6,492 nt of DNA. It comes from Chloroflexota bacterium (GTDB lineage: Bacteria > Chloroflexota > Dehalococcoidia > Lucifugimonadales > Lucifugimonadaceae). This document shows, piece by piece, positions 1 to 5,522 of this stretch; position 1 is the first letter of the stretch, and each line of letters opens with the position of its first letter. A program made the translations under genes and the position numbers. The DNA lies in assembly GCA_029262715.1 (NCBI GenBank), contig JAJCYX010000229.1:1-6492 (forward strand). Direction: 5' to 3'. The notes under the pieces are model-generated. The model was not told the origin of the DNA and did not search any database. It saw only the letters and a program-made list of their open reading frames with translations.

Positions 1-492
1 GAGCCGTTCTTCTTCGGAGATTCGGACGTATGGCTGCCCGTTGTCACCATTGTTGTCGTCGTCTTTCTGCCGTTCACGATGGGATTGATCCTGATGATGG
101 CCCCCGGAAAGCGCTTTCTCAACCTGTTCGGTTCAATCGCCGAACACACACCGTTTGCCGGGCCGATATACAAGGTTGGTAAGGATGTCTCGACGGCATT
201 CAGTCCCGGTGGTCAAACAGGGTTTAACAGGGTTGTTCACGTCGAGTACCCGAGGCGCGGGATGTGGGCGATGGGCTTCCTGACCTCAACCGTTGAATTT
301 GAAGATGGAACGACCTGGGGATCGGTCTTTCTGCCTACTGCGCCGCTGCCGAACTCAGGATGGGTGGCCTACATGCCACTAGATGACATCTTCGAAGTCG
401 ACATGACTACGGGAGAAGCGATGCAGATAATTCTCTCTGGTGGAATCGTTATGCCTGAGAAGATGCATCGATCGCCACTGGAGCTGTCTTGA
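1..492 (+). CDS. DUF502 family membrane protein, 3' part (5' end outside window)
   Basis: The reading frame is open from the first base, so the N-terminus lies outside the window. About 163 residues are visible. A hydrophobic segment at visible residues 11-33 (WLPVVTIVVVVFLPFTMGLI) is a transmembrane helix, and in this family it is normally the second of two. The soluble part carries family hallmarks: a TPFAGPIYKVGKDV stretch after the helix, a VEYPRRGMWAMGF core, a VFLPTAPLPNSGW block and a C-terminal SGGIVMP motif. DUF502 proteins are about 200-residue inner-membrane proteins of unknown biochemical role, so most of the protein is present. It converges with the coiled-coil gene downstream across a 30-bp gap with no obvious terminator. 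The family assignment is from recognised motifs; no specific function is claimed. Confidence 0.88.
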   Translation, partial: EPFFFGDSDVWLPVVTIVVVVFLPFTMGLILMMAPGKRFLNLFGSIAEHTPFAGPIYKVGKDVSTAFSPGGQTGFNRVVHVEYPRRGMWAMGFLTSTVEFEDGTTWGSVFLPTAPLPNSGWVAYMPLDDIFEVDMTTGEAMQIILSGGIVMPEKMHRSPLELS

Positions 493-522
493 GGAGTCAG
501 GCAGGTTAGCTGGTTGTCGCCA

Positions 523-903
523 TCACTTACGGACATCGACCGGATTGCGAGCAACTGCTGCATACAGTTGGTTCATCTGGCCTGAGAGTTGGCGTGCCCA
601 TTCATCAACCCGGTTCTGTAGCGCTCGATCCAGACTGCTCAACTGCTCGGTATGTTGCCTGTCCAGATCTTCCAGCCGTCGATTGATCTGACTGAATCCT
701 GAACTTTCCGACTTCGCTGCGGCGGAAATCGCATCCTGCAGGCAGCGAACATCCTTTTGTTGATTTGCTGCCTGTTCCTTAAGTTCCTGTTCTATGTGAC
801 CAAGGCGTTGCCCAACCTCAAGCCAGCCGCGCAAGCCATGCCAGGTCCAGACGAGGAAAACTCTCAGATTGGTCCAAAGAATCACGTTGCGCTGCCTTTC
901 CAC
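523..903 (-). CDS. Small coiled-coil protein of unknown function
   Basis: This encodes 126 residues and is not recognised as a named family. The N-terminal 30 residues are aromatic/hydrophobic with basic residues (LWTNLRVFLVWTWHGLRGWL), suggesting an amphipathic or membrane-associated helix. From about residue 30 to 115 the sequence is Gln/Glu/Arg-rich with leucines at heptad-like spacing (HIEQELKEQ, INRRLEDLDRQHTEQL, LDRALQNRVDEWARQL), consistent with a long coiled coil. The start is GTG at 903; an in-frame stop lies nine codons upstream, so few alternatives exist, and the SD is weak. A second GTG at codon 7, after an AAAGG, is also possible. It is convergent to the DUF502 gene. Coding status is supported by composition and a plausible coiled coil, not by homology. 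Confidence 0.6.
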   Translation of the reverse strand: MERQRNVILWTNLRVFLVWTWHGLRGWLEVGQRLGHIEQELKEQAANQQKDVRCLQDAISAAAKSESSGFSQINRRLEDLDRQHTEQLSSLDRALQNRVDEWARQLSGQMNQLYAAVARNPVDVRK

Positions 904-1056
904 ACGACCGCCACTTGCTTCCCTTTATCGCCTATTAAGCGCTACGGTTCAATCGCCGTGTCACGACAATTCGAGCGGATGCTCAAATAGTGAGTGTTAG
1001 TTGCCTGACAGATGTGGGTTTGTGCCCATGAGTGTTGTCTCTGAGAACGCAAAACT

Positions 1057-1530
1057 GTGCTCATGAACTCTCGCGATTTCAGGACGGACCCCGGACAACC
1101 GGATGACGTTGCGTCTAACCATGGAAAGGAAACACTCCGGTACTCGGTCGTCGCAGATTGGTACGACGCCGTGCTTATGGATGTTGCGGATCTTTCAGGT
1201 GAGATCGCTGGCCGACGTGTGGTTGCTTTCGCTGACGATGCACAACAGGTGATCGACTACGCGCCCGGTGACATGCAGGCGTCGCTACCGGGTACTGCAG
1301 GATTCCTGTTCAGTGGGGACGATGGCGACTCTCTGTGGTTCTGGCCTGAGTCCGAAGAGATCGCTTTCAGATTCGAACCAGAAACCGGAAGAGTGCTGCG
1401 CCAGTCGTTAAGTGAAGGTATTAGTCGTCTCGTGAACCAGGGTGCGTTGGTGTTCTGTCACAAAGTCGAATCGGCGACACAGGGTGAATTGCCGATCAAA
1501 TTTCCTGACTTCAAGCAAAACGCGGCGTGA
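1057..1530 (+). CDS. Unrecognised acidic soluble protein
   Basis: This encodes 157 residues from GTG 1057, or 155 from ATG 1063; both are in frame and the only upstream SD-like motif is a weak GAGAA. The protein is acidic and lacks a signal peptide or membrane segment. The core runs from YSVVADWYDAVLMDVADLSG through a repeated beta-like pattern (AGRRVVAFADD, AGFLFSGDDGDSLWFW, IAFRFEPETGRVL) to a hydrophobic segment ISRLVNQGALVFCHK. It looks like a small alpha/beta protein. I do not recognise the family and assign no function. It stands alone: 153 bp separate it from the divergent coiled-coil gene upstream, and it converges with the methyltransferase after 38 bp. Codon use and amino-acid composition look genuinely coding. 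Confidence 0.68.
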   Translation: MLMNSRDFRTDPGQPDDVASNHGKETLRYSVVADWYDAVLMDVADLSGEIAGRRVVAFADDAQQVIDYAPGDMQASLPGTAGFLFSGDDGDSLWFWPESEEIAFRFEPETGRVLRQSLSEGISRLVNQGALVFCHKVESATQGELPIKFPDFKQNAA

Positions 1531-1537
1531 GCGATAG

Positions 1538-1555
1538 GTGCGGGACGTTTCGCAC
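1538..1555. terminator. Small hairpin in convergent gap, possible weak terminator
   Basis: In the 38-bp gap between two convergent stop codons, GTGCG (1538-1542) pairs with CGCAC (1551-1555) around an 8-base loop. The stem is only five base pairs and has no T-tract on either side. A bidirectional terminator is suggested mainly by position. Confidence 0.2.
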
Positions 1556-1568
1556 AGCGCCCGTTAGA

Positions 1569-2264
1569 TCAGGTTCTGATCAAACGCTCGAACAAGTGGT
1601 TGCTCTGATTACCGGTCCTGGGCCATTTTTCAGTCTGCTCAAGCCCGGCTGCAAGCAGAATAGCGGCCACTGATGGTTCAGTGTCCGGACACGCTTCGAC
1701 CATCACTGAGCGCACGTATCGAAGCGTGCTGCGTGCGCCCTCGAGCGCCAAAACCTCGCCTCCATCAACATCAAGCTTGATATCGGTGGGATCGGGAAGC
1801 CGGAACTCCCCGATGAACTGGTCAAGATTTATGCCGATAGCACTTTGAGTAACCCGTTGCTCATCGCTATTCGGTCGCTGCGCATCTTGAACGTCATGGC
1901 TGGCAGCGCCGGCAGCCGTGCTCGAGAAGTTGATCGTCAATGGTTTCGATCTATCTACGCACGCAACTGGCCAGGCTGTAATAGAGGACGAGTTGTTGAG
2001 CCATATGTTCGATTGAAGCTGTGCGTAGTTCAGTGCGACGGGCTCGAAAGCATGGACCGTTGCGCCGAGCGAGTGGGCGATCAACGAGTAGCTGCCGACA
2101 CAGGCACCGATATCGAAAAAAACGGATCCCGCACTGGCGACCCGCCTGATCCAATCTGTCGTTTCCGACTCTTTTGCACAGGCTCCTGATCGAAATCCGC
2201 GCCAGTCTCCATCCGCCTTGATGAACAGATCAGCTCCGTCGAAATCTATACGGCGTACATCCAA
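1569..2264 (-). CDS. FkbM-family SAM-dependent methyltransferase
   Basis: This encodes 231 residues of a class I methyltransferase of the FkbM (Methyltransf_21) type. Members usually O-methylate sugars or lipids in polysaccharide, lipopolysaccharide or polyketide pathways; the substrate here is unknown. Visible signatures are the SAM-binding motif I DIGACVGSYS at residues 51-60, the acidic FEP at 73-75 after strand beta-2, and the family-typical KLDVDGGE at 163-170 (the usual form is KIDVEGAE) followed by LALEGA. The length suits a minimal family member. The start is TTG at 2264: the strand carries an SD, AAGGTGA, at 2277-2271, exactly six bases upstream, and no in-frame ATG gives a better start. 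There is no glycosyltransferase or polysaccharide cluster in view, so it appears as an orphan gene. It is divergent from the two-gene unit beginning at 2443. Confidence 0.88.
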   Translation of the reverse strand: MDVRRIDFDGADLFIKADGDWRGFRSGACAKESETTDWIRRVASAGSVFFDIGACVGSYSLIAHSLGATVHAFEPVALNYAQLQSNIWLNNSSSITAWPVACVDRSKPLTINFSSTAAGAASHDVQDAQRPNSDEQRVTQSAIGINLDQFIGEFRLPDPTDIKLDVDGGEVLALEGARSTLRYVRSVMVEACPDTEPSVAAILLAAGLEQTEKWPRTGNQSNHLFERLIRT

Positions 2265-2270
2265 CGGGTT

Positions 2271-2277
2271 TCACCTT
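2271..2277 (-). promoter_or_regulatory. Shine-Dalgarno deciding the TTG start of the methyltransferase
   Basis: The - strand reads AAGGTGA, six bases before TTG at 2264-2262. It is the only good ribosome site near the 5' end of the FkbM reading frame and sets the TTG start. Confidence 0.65.
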
Positions 2278-2390
2278 GTTTTTTTATGGGCCGAATACGG
2301 GGTTGGCACTGCTCTCCATACCGTCCCAGTTGCACCATTCCGGCACAAGATCACGATGTCGGGTAACGAGGATCATTGTTGTGGTTGGAA

Positions 2391-2410
2391 TAGAACATAT
2401 GTGCTAGTAT
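2391..2410 (+). promoter_or_regulatory. Extended -10 promoter overlapped by a LexA-like palindrome
   Basis: TAGAACATATGTGCTA (2391-2406) is a 16-bp palindrome with 7 of 8 symmetric pairs. Its core GAACATATGTGC differs by one base from the Gram-positive/actinobacterial-type LexA operator core GAACATATGTTC. It overlaps TGCTAGTAT (2402-2410), an extended -10 element (TGn plus TAGTAT, 4 of 6 to consensus). The -35 is poor: TTGTGG at 2379 or TTGGAA at 2385 are non-ideally spaced, as is tolerated with an extended -10. Transcription would start near 2417, giving a leader of about 26 bases before the GTG at 2443. Palindrome and promoter layout are seen; SOS control is inference from similarity, and another dimeric repressor is equally possible. 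Confidence 0.45.
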
Positions 2411-2422
2411 CCGTGGCCCTGG

Positions 2423-2447
2423 AGTGGGTGGAGGTGAAGTGGGTGGG
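2423..2447 (+). repeat. 15-bp tandem repeat, G-rich leader containing the SD
   Basis: AGTGGGTGG occurs at 2423-2431 and again at 2438-2446, a 15-base period. Between and partly inside the copies lies GGAGGTGA (2430-2437), a near-perfect SD five bases before GTG 2443. The + strand has five G-runs in 22 bases, so the non-template strand or mRNA could form a two-tier G-quadruplex covering the ribosome site. The repeat and SD are seen; a structural role is inference. Confidence 0.45.
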
Positions 2448-2752
2448 ACTCATTGATACGGTTGCGTTGGATGGGAAGGTGGAGCAAGACATTGTCTGGC
2501 TCTTCGCTCAGATTGGTGGGGGGATGTGCTGTCGAACTGCCGGAAGAGGACATCGTTCATGAACTCAACGGCAGGTATGCGGCCTGGAAGGTCTGCGATG
2601 GCCTTGTAAGGCTGCGTGAACAGGGCGTGACCGTGTCTGTGAGTCGGGTCCACAACACTTTTGTTAGACGGTGCTGGCAGATCGACCCCGGTAGCTGGTC
2701 TCGAATCCAGCTGGCCGATCCTATGGGCATTCTTAGTTACTTGCGCCTGTAG
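2443..2752 (+). pseudogene. Small unrecognised gene interrupted by a frameshift at a G6 run
   Basis: From GTG 2443 (SD GGAGGTGA, spacing 5) the frame reads MGLIDTVALDGKVEQDIVWL and on to FAQIGGG, with normal coding character. It then enters the G6 run at 2518-2523 and would stop at about 2562 after a Cys/Arg-rich tail. Skipping one base in the G-run moves into the frame that continues CAVELPEEDIVHELNGRYAA through a helical stretch (WKVCDGLVRLREQGVTV) to the stop at 2752. The joined product would be about 102 residues. Neither half belongs to a family I recognise. The second frame alone could start at TTG 2453, but its first 20 residues are Arg/Trp-rich and look like a shadow. It could be a pseudogene, a phase-variable tract, programmed frameshifting, or a one-base sequence error. 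Confidence 0.45.
2518..2523 (+). other. G6 homopolymer, putative frameshift site
   Basis: Six consecutive G residues (after GGT, before ATG) lie where the good coding frame changes from that of GTG 2443 to that ending at 2752. A G5 tract would give one uninterrupted frame. Confidence 0.5.
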
Positions 2753-2782
2753 TGACGTTGATGTGAGTAGAGGTGGTGGATT

Positions 2783-3154
2783 GTGCGTCTGATCGTATGC
2801 AGCCTGTGTACGGGTGATGATCCCTTCGCGTGCCCGGTCAAGTTCAGGCGCACATATATGCAGCTTCACCTTGAGAAATCCCACAGTCTCGTCGCGAAAG
2901 AACACAGGATCTTGCGAATCGAATCAAAAGCACAGGAGTTCACAGCCGAATGGATGACCGTAACCGGCGAATCGCAGAAACGCATTCTTGTAGAACTTGA
3001 GTTCGATCTGCCGTACCGGCAGGAATCTAGTCATCAGAGTGGCCAAACAGCCATCGCAGACTCAAGCGATCCAGACGACGAGTCTGCGAAATGGTCTGCC
3101 ACCGCAATGCAGAGTCTGTATCGGAACCGCGAAGGCTTGAACACGGCTCTATAA
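2783..3154 (+). CDS. Small unrecognised protein with N-terminal Cys/His cluster
   Basis: This encodes 123 residues. The start is GTG at 2783, preceded by AGAGGTGG (2769-2776), six bases away. It lies 30 bp after the stop of the preceding frameshifted gene on the same strand, so the two probably form one transcript. The N-terminus holds C6, C9, C17, H29 and H34, with F21 and L28 placed roughly as in C2H2 zinc fingers (C17-x3-F-x6-L-H-x4-H). The Cys spacing is not canonical, so metal binding is only possible. Residues 41-77 alternate charged and hydrophobic residues (ILRIESKAQEFTAEW, ILVELEFDLPY) and look like a small beta-rich domain. The last 45 residues are polar and Ser/Asp-rich, probably flexible. 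No family is recognised. It ends 32 bp from the stop of the convergent phage-type gene. Confidence 0.55.
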   Translation: MRLIVCSLCTGDDPFACPVKFRRTYMQLHLEKSHSLVAKEHRILRIESKAQEFTAEWMTVTGESQKRILVELEFDLPYRQESSHQSGQTAIADSSDPDDESAKWSATAMQSLYRNREGLNTAL

Positions 3155-3186
3155 GTTCAGATCGTTCAACAAATCTCCGCTCAGTC

Positions 3187-3582
3187 TCAGGACGCTTTAC
3201 GGCTGGCGGAACTTGTAGACCTTCTTCTGCCGCGCCTACCTTTCCTGCACCATCTGCAACCCTTGGCCTGCACACTCTGCTCAATCGAATCGCCACCACC
3301 CGGAACGTTTACATCGACGAACGTGCGCTTGATGCACTCTGCTCCCGGGAGCCACGGGAACATGCCATGGAACGCCTTGCGCGCCAGATAGGTTGCTTCG
3401 CCATCATCAAGCGATTCTGGGTTGCCAACCCGAGCATGCAAAACAACATCCCCCGGCTTTTTGTCAGCCATCGGTTTGTGAGCGTACAGAGGCAAAGAGT
3501 GACGATCGAAGCCGGTTAGCTCCGCAATTTCAAAGCCCTGCGCTTCCAGGATTTCCTGCTTGTCGGTTGTCAAGAGTTGCAT
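3187..3582 (-). CDS. Small phage-type protein downstream of capsid, basic tail
   Basis: This encodes 131 residues from ATG 3582, with a GGAG SD at 3593-3590 seven bases upstream; the adjoining TTG at 3585 is too close to the SD. The first 105 residues look like a compact soluble protein (KQEILEAQGFEIAELTGFDR, KPGDVVLHARVGNPESLDDG, FHGMFPWLPGAECIKRTFVD). The last 25 are strongly basic with a CRWC motif (CRWCRKGRRGRRRSTSSASR), suggesting nucleic-acid contact or, alternatively, a late frameshift that replaced the original C-terminus. Its position immediately after the capsid gene is where head-completion or decoration proteins are often found, but no such family is recognised. It is co-directional with the capsid and separated from it by 94 bp containing a stem-loop. 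Confidence 0.6.
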   Translation of the reverse strand: MQLLTTDKQEILEAQGFEIAELTGFDRHSLPLYAHKPMADKKPGDVVLHARVGNPESLDDGEATYLARKAFHGMFPWLPGAECIKRTFVDVNVPGGGDSIEQSVQAKGCRWCRKGRRGRRRSTSSASRKAS

Positions 3583-3607
3583 CAATTCACTCCGGAGTCT
3601 CTTGTCA

Positions 3608-3635
3608 GGCGACGGCTCGAGGTTGAGCCGCCGCC
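3608..3635 (-). other. Intercistronic stem-loop after the capsid gene
   Basis: An 11-bp GC-rich stem (3608-3618 with 3625-3635) encloses a 6-base loop. All pairs are Watson-Crick on both strands except 3612/3631, which is a G-U wobble in - strand RNA but an A-C mismatch in + strand RNA, so the structure fits the capsid transcript. No U-tract follows on the - strand, so it is not a classical terminator. It could be a partial terminator, a 3' mRNA stabiliser of the abundant capsid message, or a processing site. Confidence 0.5.
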
Positions 3636-3676
3636 TTTCCAGTTGTACTGGTCATTCGGCCTGGTTACAGTCTTCG

Positions 3677-4582
3677 CTAAGCCGCGTCGGCCGGTGCCAG
3701 CGCGTCGTACAGCAGCGGAGCGCCGTGAGTGTCGTCGAGTTCGAAAACTCCATAGTCCGAGGTGAACACCACTTCAGTTGCCCTGAGTGAAGCGTTCCTC
3801 TCGCGCTCTGTTCTCCAATCGACACTTGTGAGTCCGATCAGCGCATCTCTCTGGGCGAGAACGCCGGTTGCATCACCAGACGAATCGACGAACAGGTTCT
3901 TCGACTCGAACAGGTCAACTCCGTTGAAGGCGATACCTGTGAAGAACCGCTTCAGCAACTGCTCTTCCTGGCGGTCGTTCACTCTCTGGCTTGTGCCCGC
4001 TCCGATTGCAGTTGCAGACTTCGCAACCTGGAACACAGCGTGCGGATGCTGCACGGCATAGTCAGGATCGAACGGTTCGGTGCCGTCAGAGTCTGTTGAC
4101 GAAGCTCCTCCACCCAGGCCCTTTGCGATGGTCGCCGCAAAGTTCGACAGTGTGAAGGTCGCTCCCGCAGCTCCGAACGCGACTCCTCCGTTCAGGCCTG
4201 GATACAGCGCCTGCACGTCCTGGTCCTGCTTACGGGCGGCTGCGTCACCGAACTGTCTGCCAATCATCCGGAAGACATCAGTGCTTCCGTGCTGCCTGGC
4301 AAGCTTGTCAGTGATGACGATCTTCGCCCCGCGCTCGGTTGCGGTCAGATCAACCAGAGTCATGTTGATCGCCTGTTCCGTGCCAATCGTTGTTCCATCG
4401 ACAAGATTGGCGATCGTGAACTTGCCAACCTTGGGAACTCGGACCGTCGAAGCGCCCTTCGGCAGCCGGACCTTCTCGATCAATTGCCAAGAAGGAGAGT
4501 TAGCCTCCTGCGTGTAGCGAGCTTCTCGAATGATCGTGTTCTGGGCTAATGCCAGGTTTCCAGTAGTGGCCGTTTCAGCCAT
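3677..4582 (-). CDS. Phage major capsid protein, HK97-fold type
   Basis: This encodes 301 residues starting at ATG 4582, with SD GAGG (4591-4588) five bases upstream. An in-frame upstream GTG at 4639 would add 19 residues overlapping the scaffold and has no merit. The layout matches tailed-phage coat proteins: a helical N-arm with NTIIREARYTQEANSPSW (15-32), an E-loop-like beta region (LPKGASTVRVPKVGKF, 40-55), then TATERGAKIVITDKLARQHG (80-99) and a long spine-type helix with FRMIGRQFGDAAARKQDQDV (104-123). A Gly/Ala-rich segment and a C-terminal A-domain-like part (VVFTSDYGVFEL) follow. The pattern ERGA-x-IVIT followed by a helix containing A-x-K-x-D-x-D recurs in many phage capsids. Its neighbour upstream is a scaffold-type gene, which strongly supports the call. 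No protease or delta-domain is visible. The exact subfamily cannot be named without a profile search. Confidence 0.85.
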   Translation of the reverse strand: MAETATTGNLALAQNTIIREARYTQEANSPSWQLIEKVRLPKGASTVRVPKVGKFTIANLVDGTTIGTEQAINMTLVDLTATERGAKIVITDKLARQHGSTDVFRMIGRQFGDAAARKQDQDVQALYPGLNGGVAFGAAGATFTLSNFAATIAKGLGGGASSTDSDGTEPFDPDYAVQHPHAVFQVAKSATAIGAGTSQRVNDRQEEQLLKRFFTGIAFNGVDLFESKNLFVDSSGDATGVLAQRDALIGLTSVDWRTERERNASLRATEVVFTSDYGVFELDDTHGAPLLYDALAPADAA

Positions 4583-4584
4583 AG

Positions 4585-5466
4585 TTACCTCACTTCGCCT
4601 GTTTTCATGTAGCGCAGGTCTGCCTCGGTCCACTCCCACGATGGCTTTGCGCGGATGCGTTCAAGCCGTCGTTCGGTGTTCTCTGGCTGTGGACCTGCGT
4701 GGTAGCCGTTTTCAAGTTGAGTCTGAGATGTCTCAGTAGGCACGCGATTACGCATCGCGTCGACTCCCTGGCCTCCAAGCCTTCGCGCCAGCCCTTGCAT
4801 CGCTTTTGGAGTTGCCGCGGATGCCAGGAGTTCGAAGTCCCCAGGTGCAACTCCGTATTCCCTGGCGAGGGACTGCGCTACGATGAAGCGAGCCTGTTGC
4901 TCTTGCTGCTGCATCGCCTGCGTTCGCTCAGCTTCGGAACGTTGAAGAAGTTGCTGATTCGTAATGGACTGCCGCACGAGAGCGGTGTTTTCGGGAGATC
5001 GAGCGAGTTGCCCGGCCTTCTCTGTGCCGACTCTCGCAGTTAGCTCAGATTCTTGCTTCTTGAGCATCGCTTCAACTGCAGCGTCCAAATTGAACTGCTG
5101 TAGCTGTTCGCCTGCTTTCGATGCCGATTGCCTGGCATCCTCGATTTGCCGAGACCAAGCCGCCTGCATCTTCGACACTTCGGTCTGCGAATAAGTGCGA
5201 ACCTGCTGTGACTCGGCTGCCGACTGCTGTTGAGTTTCAGAATCCGACTCAGGTTGTACCTGCGGCTCAGCGTTGAGGCGAGATTCAGGCTCAACCCGGG
5301 CTTGAGAATCGATTGTCGACTGAGTTTGCCCGGCAGGCGCGAGGAGCTTTTGCTCTCTTGTGACCTGTTCAGCGGATGTCTGGTCGACAATTTCGAATTC
5401 AAGGCCGTTTCCAGCCGGTCCCGTCTCTTGTCGAGACGCATCATCAACTAGTGGTTCAGATACCAA
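4585..5466 (-). CDS. Phage capsid scaffolding protein
   Basis: This encodes 293 residues from TTG 5466. The SD GGGAGGAGG (5481-5473) is six bases upstream of this TTG, whereas the in-frame ATG at 5493 has no SD, so the TTG is preferred. The N-terminal third is acidic and Gln/Glu/Ser/Pro-rich, low-complexity and probably disordered. A coiled-coil region begins around residue 90 (TYSQTEVSKMQAAWSRQIED) and extends to about 200 with many Gln (ERTQAMQQQEQQARF). The C-terminus is basic and helical (NTERRLERIRAKPSWEWTEADL), as expected for a coat-binding domain of the P22 scaffold kind. Its stop codon lies two bases before the capsid ATG and the capsid SD is inside its last codons, so translation is likely coupled. 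No portal gene lies upstream. Function is assigned from composition and position. Confidence 0.78.
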   Translation of the reverse strand: MVSEPLVDDASRQETGPAGNGLEFEIVDQTSAEQVTREQKLLAPAGQTQSTIDSQARVEPESRLNAEPQVQPESDSETQQQSAAESQQVRTYSQTEVSKMQAAWSRQIEDARQSASKAGEQLQQFNLDAAVEAMLKKQESELTARVGTEKAGQLARSPENTALVRQSITNQQLLQRSEAERTQAMQQQEQQARFIVAQSLAREYGVAPGDFELLASAATPKAMQGLARRLGGQGVDAMRNRVPTETSQTQLENGYHAGPQPENTERRLERIRAKPSWEWTEADLRYMKTGEVR

Positions 5467-5472
5467 CGTCTG

Positions 5473-5481
5473 CCTCCTCCC
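5473..5481 (-). promoter_or_regulatory. Shine-Dalgarno deciding the TTG start of the scaffold gene
   Basis: The - strand reads GGGAGGAGG, six bases before TTG 5466-5464. It lies inside the longer in-frame reading from ATG 5493, whose upstream bases (ACTCAGACA) contain no SD. Confidence 0.65.
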
Positions 5482-5522
5482 AGCCAGGGTCATTGTCTGA
5501 GTGTTAGCAAGCGACGACGAGT

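Noticed and set aside
1845..2189. Open frames on the + strand and a second - strand frame inside the methyltransferase gene
   Set aside because: Shadows of the clearly coding FkbM frame, with Arg/Cys-rich composition.
2690..2725. A tRNA-like TCGAATCC segment
   Set aside because: No acceptor stem, D-arm or anticodon arm can be folded around it, and it lies within a coding-like frame.
2450..2905. A 151-codon open frame on the - strand opposite the two small + strand genes
   Set aside because: It is rich in Pro/His/Arg/Thr without domain character, has no SD, and is explained as the complement of the better-supported + strand frames.
3155..3186. GTTCAGATCGTTC as an alphaproteobacterial LexA box
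   Set aside because: That box needs a 7-base spacer between the GTTC half-sites; here it is 5, and the site lies between convergent stops rather than at a promoter.
3027..3299. A 90-codon - strand frame overlapping the ends of two convergent genes
   Set aside because: Arg/Ser/Leu-rich shadow composition, no SD, and it overlaps both better genes.
3677..4582. Encapsulin (HK97-fold nanocompartment) instead of a phage capsid
   Set aside because: Encapsulins need no scaffold and lie beside a cargo enzyme; here a scaffold-type protein is translationally coupled and the motifs look phage-like. The idea is kept only as a domestication scenario.
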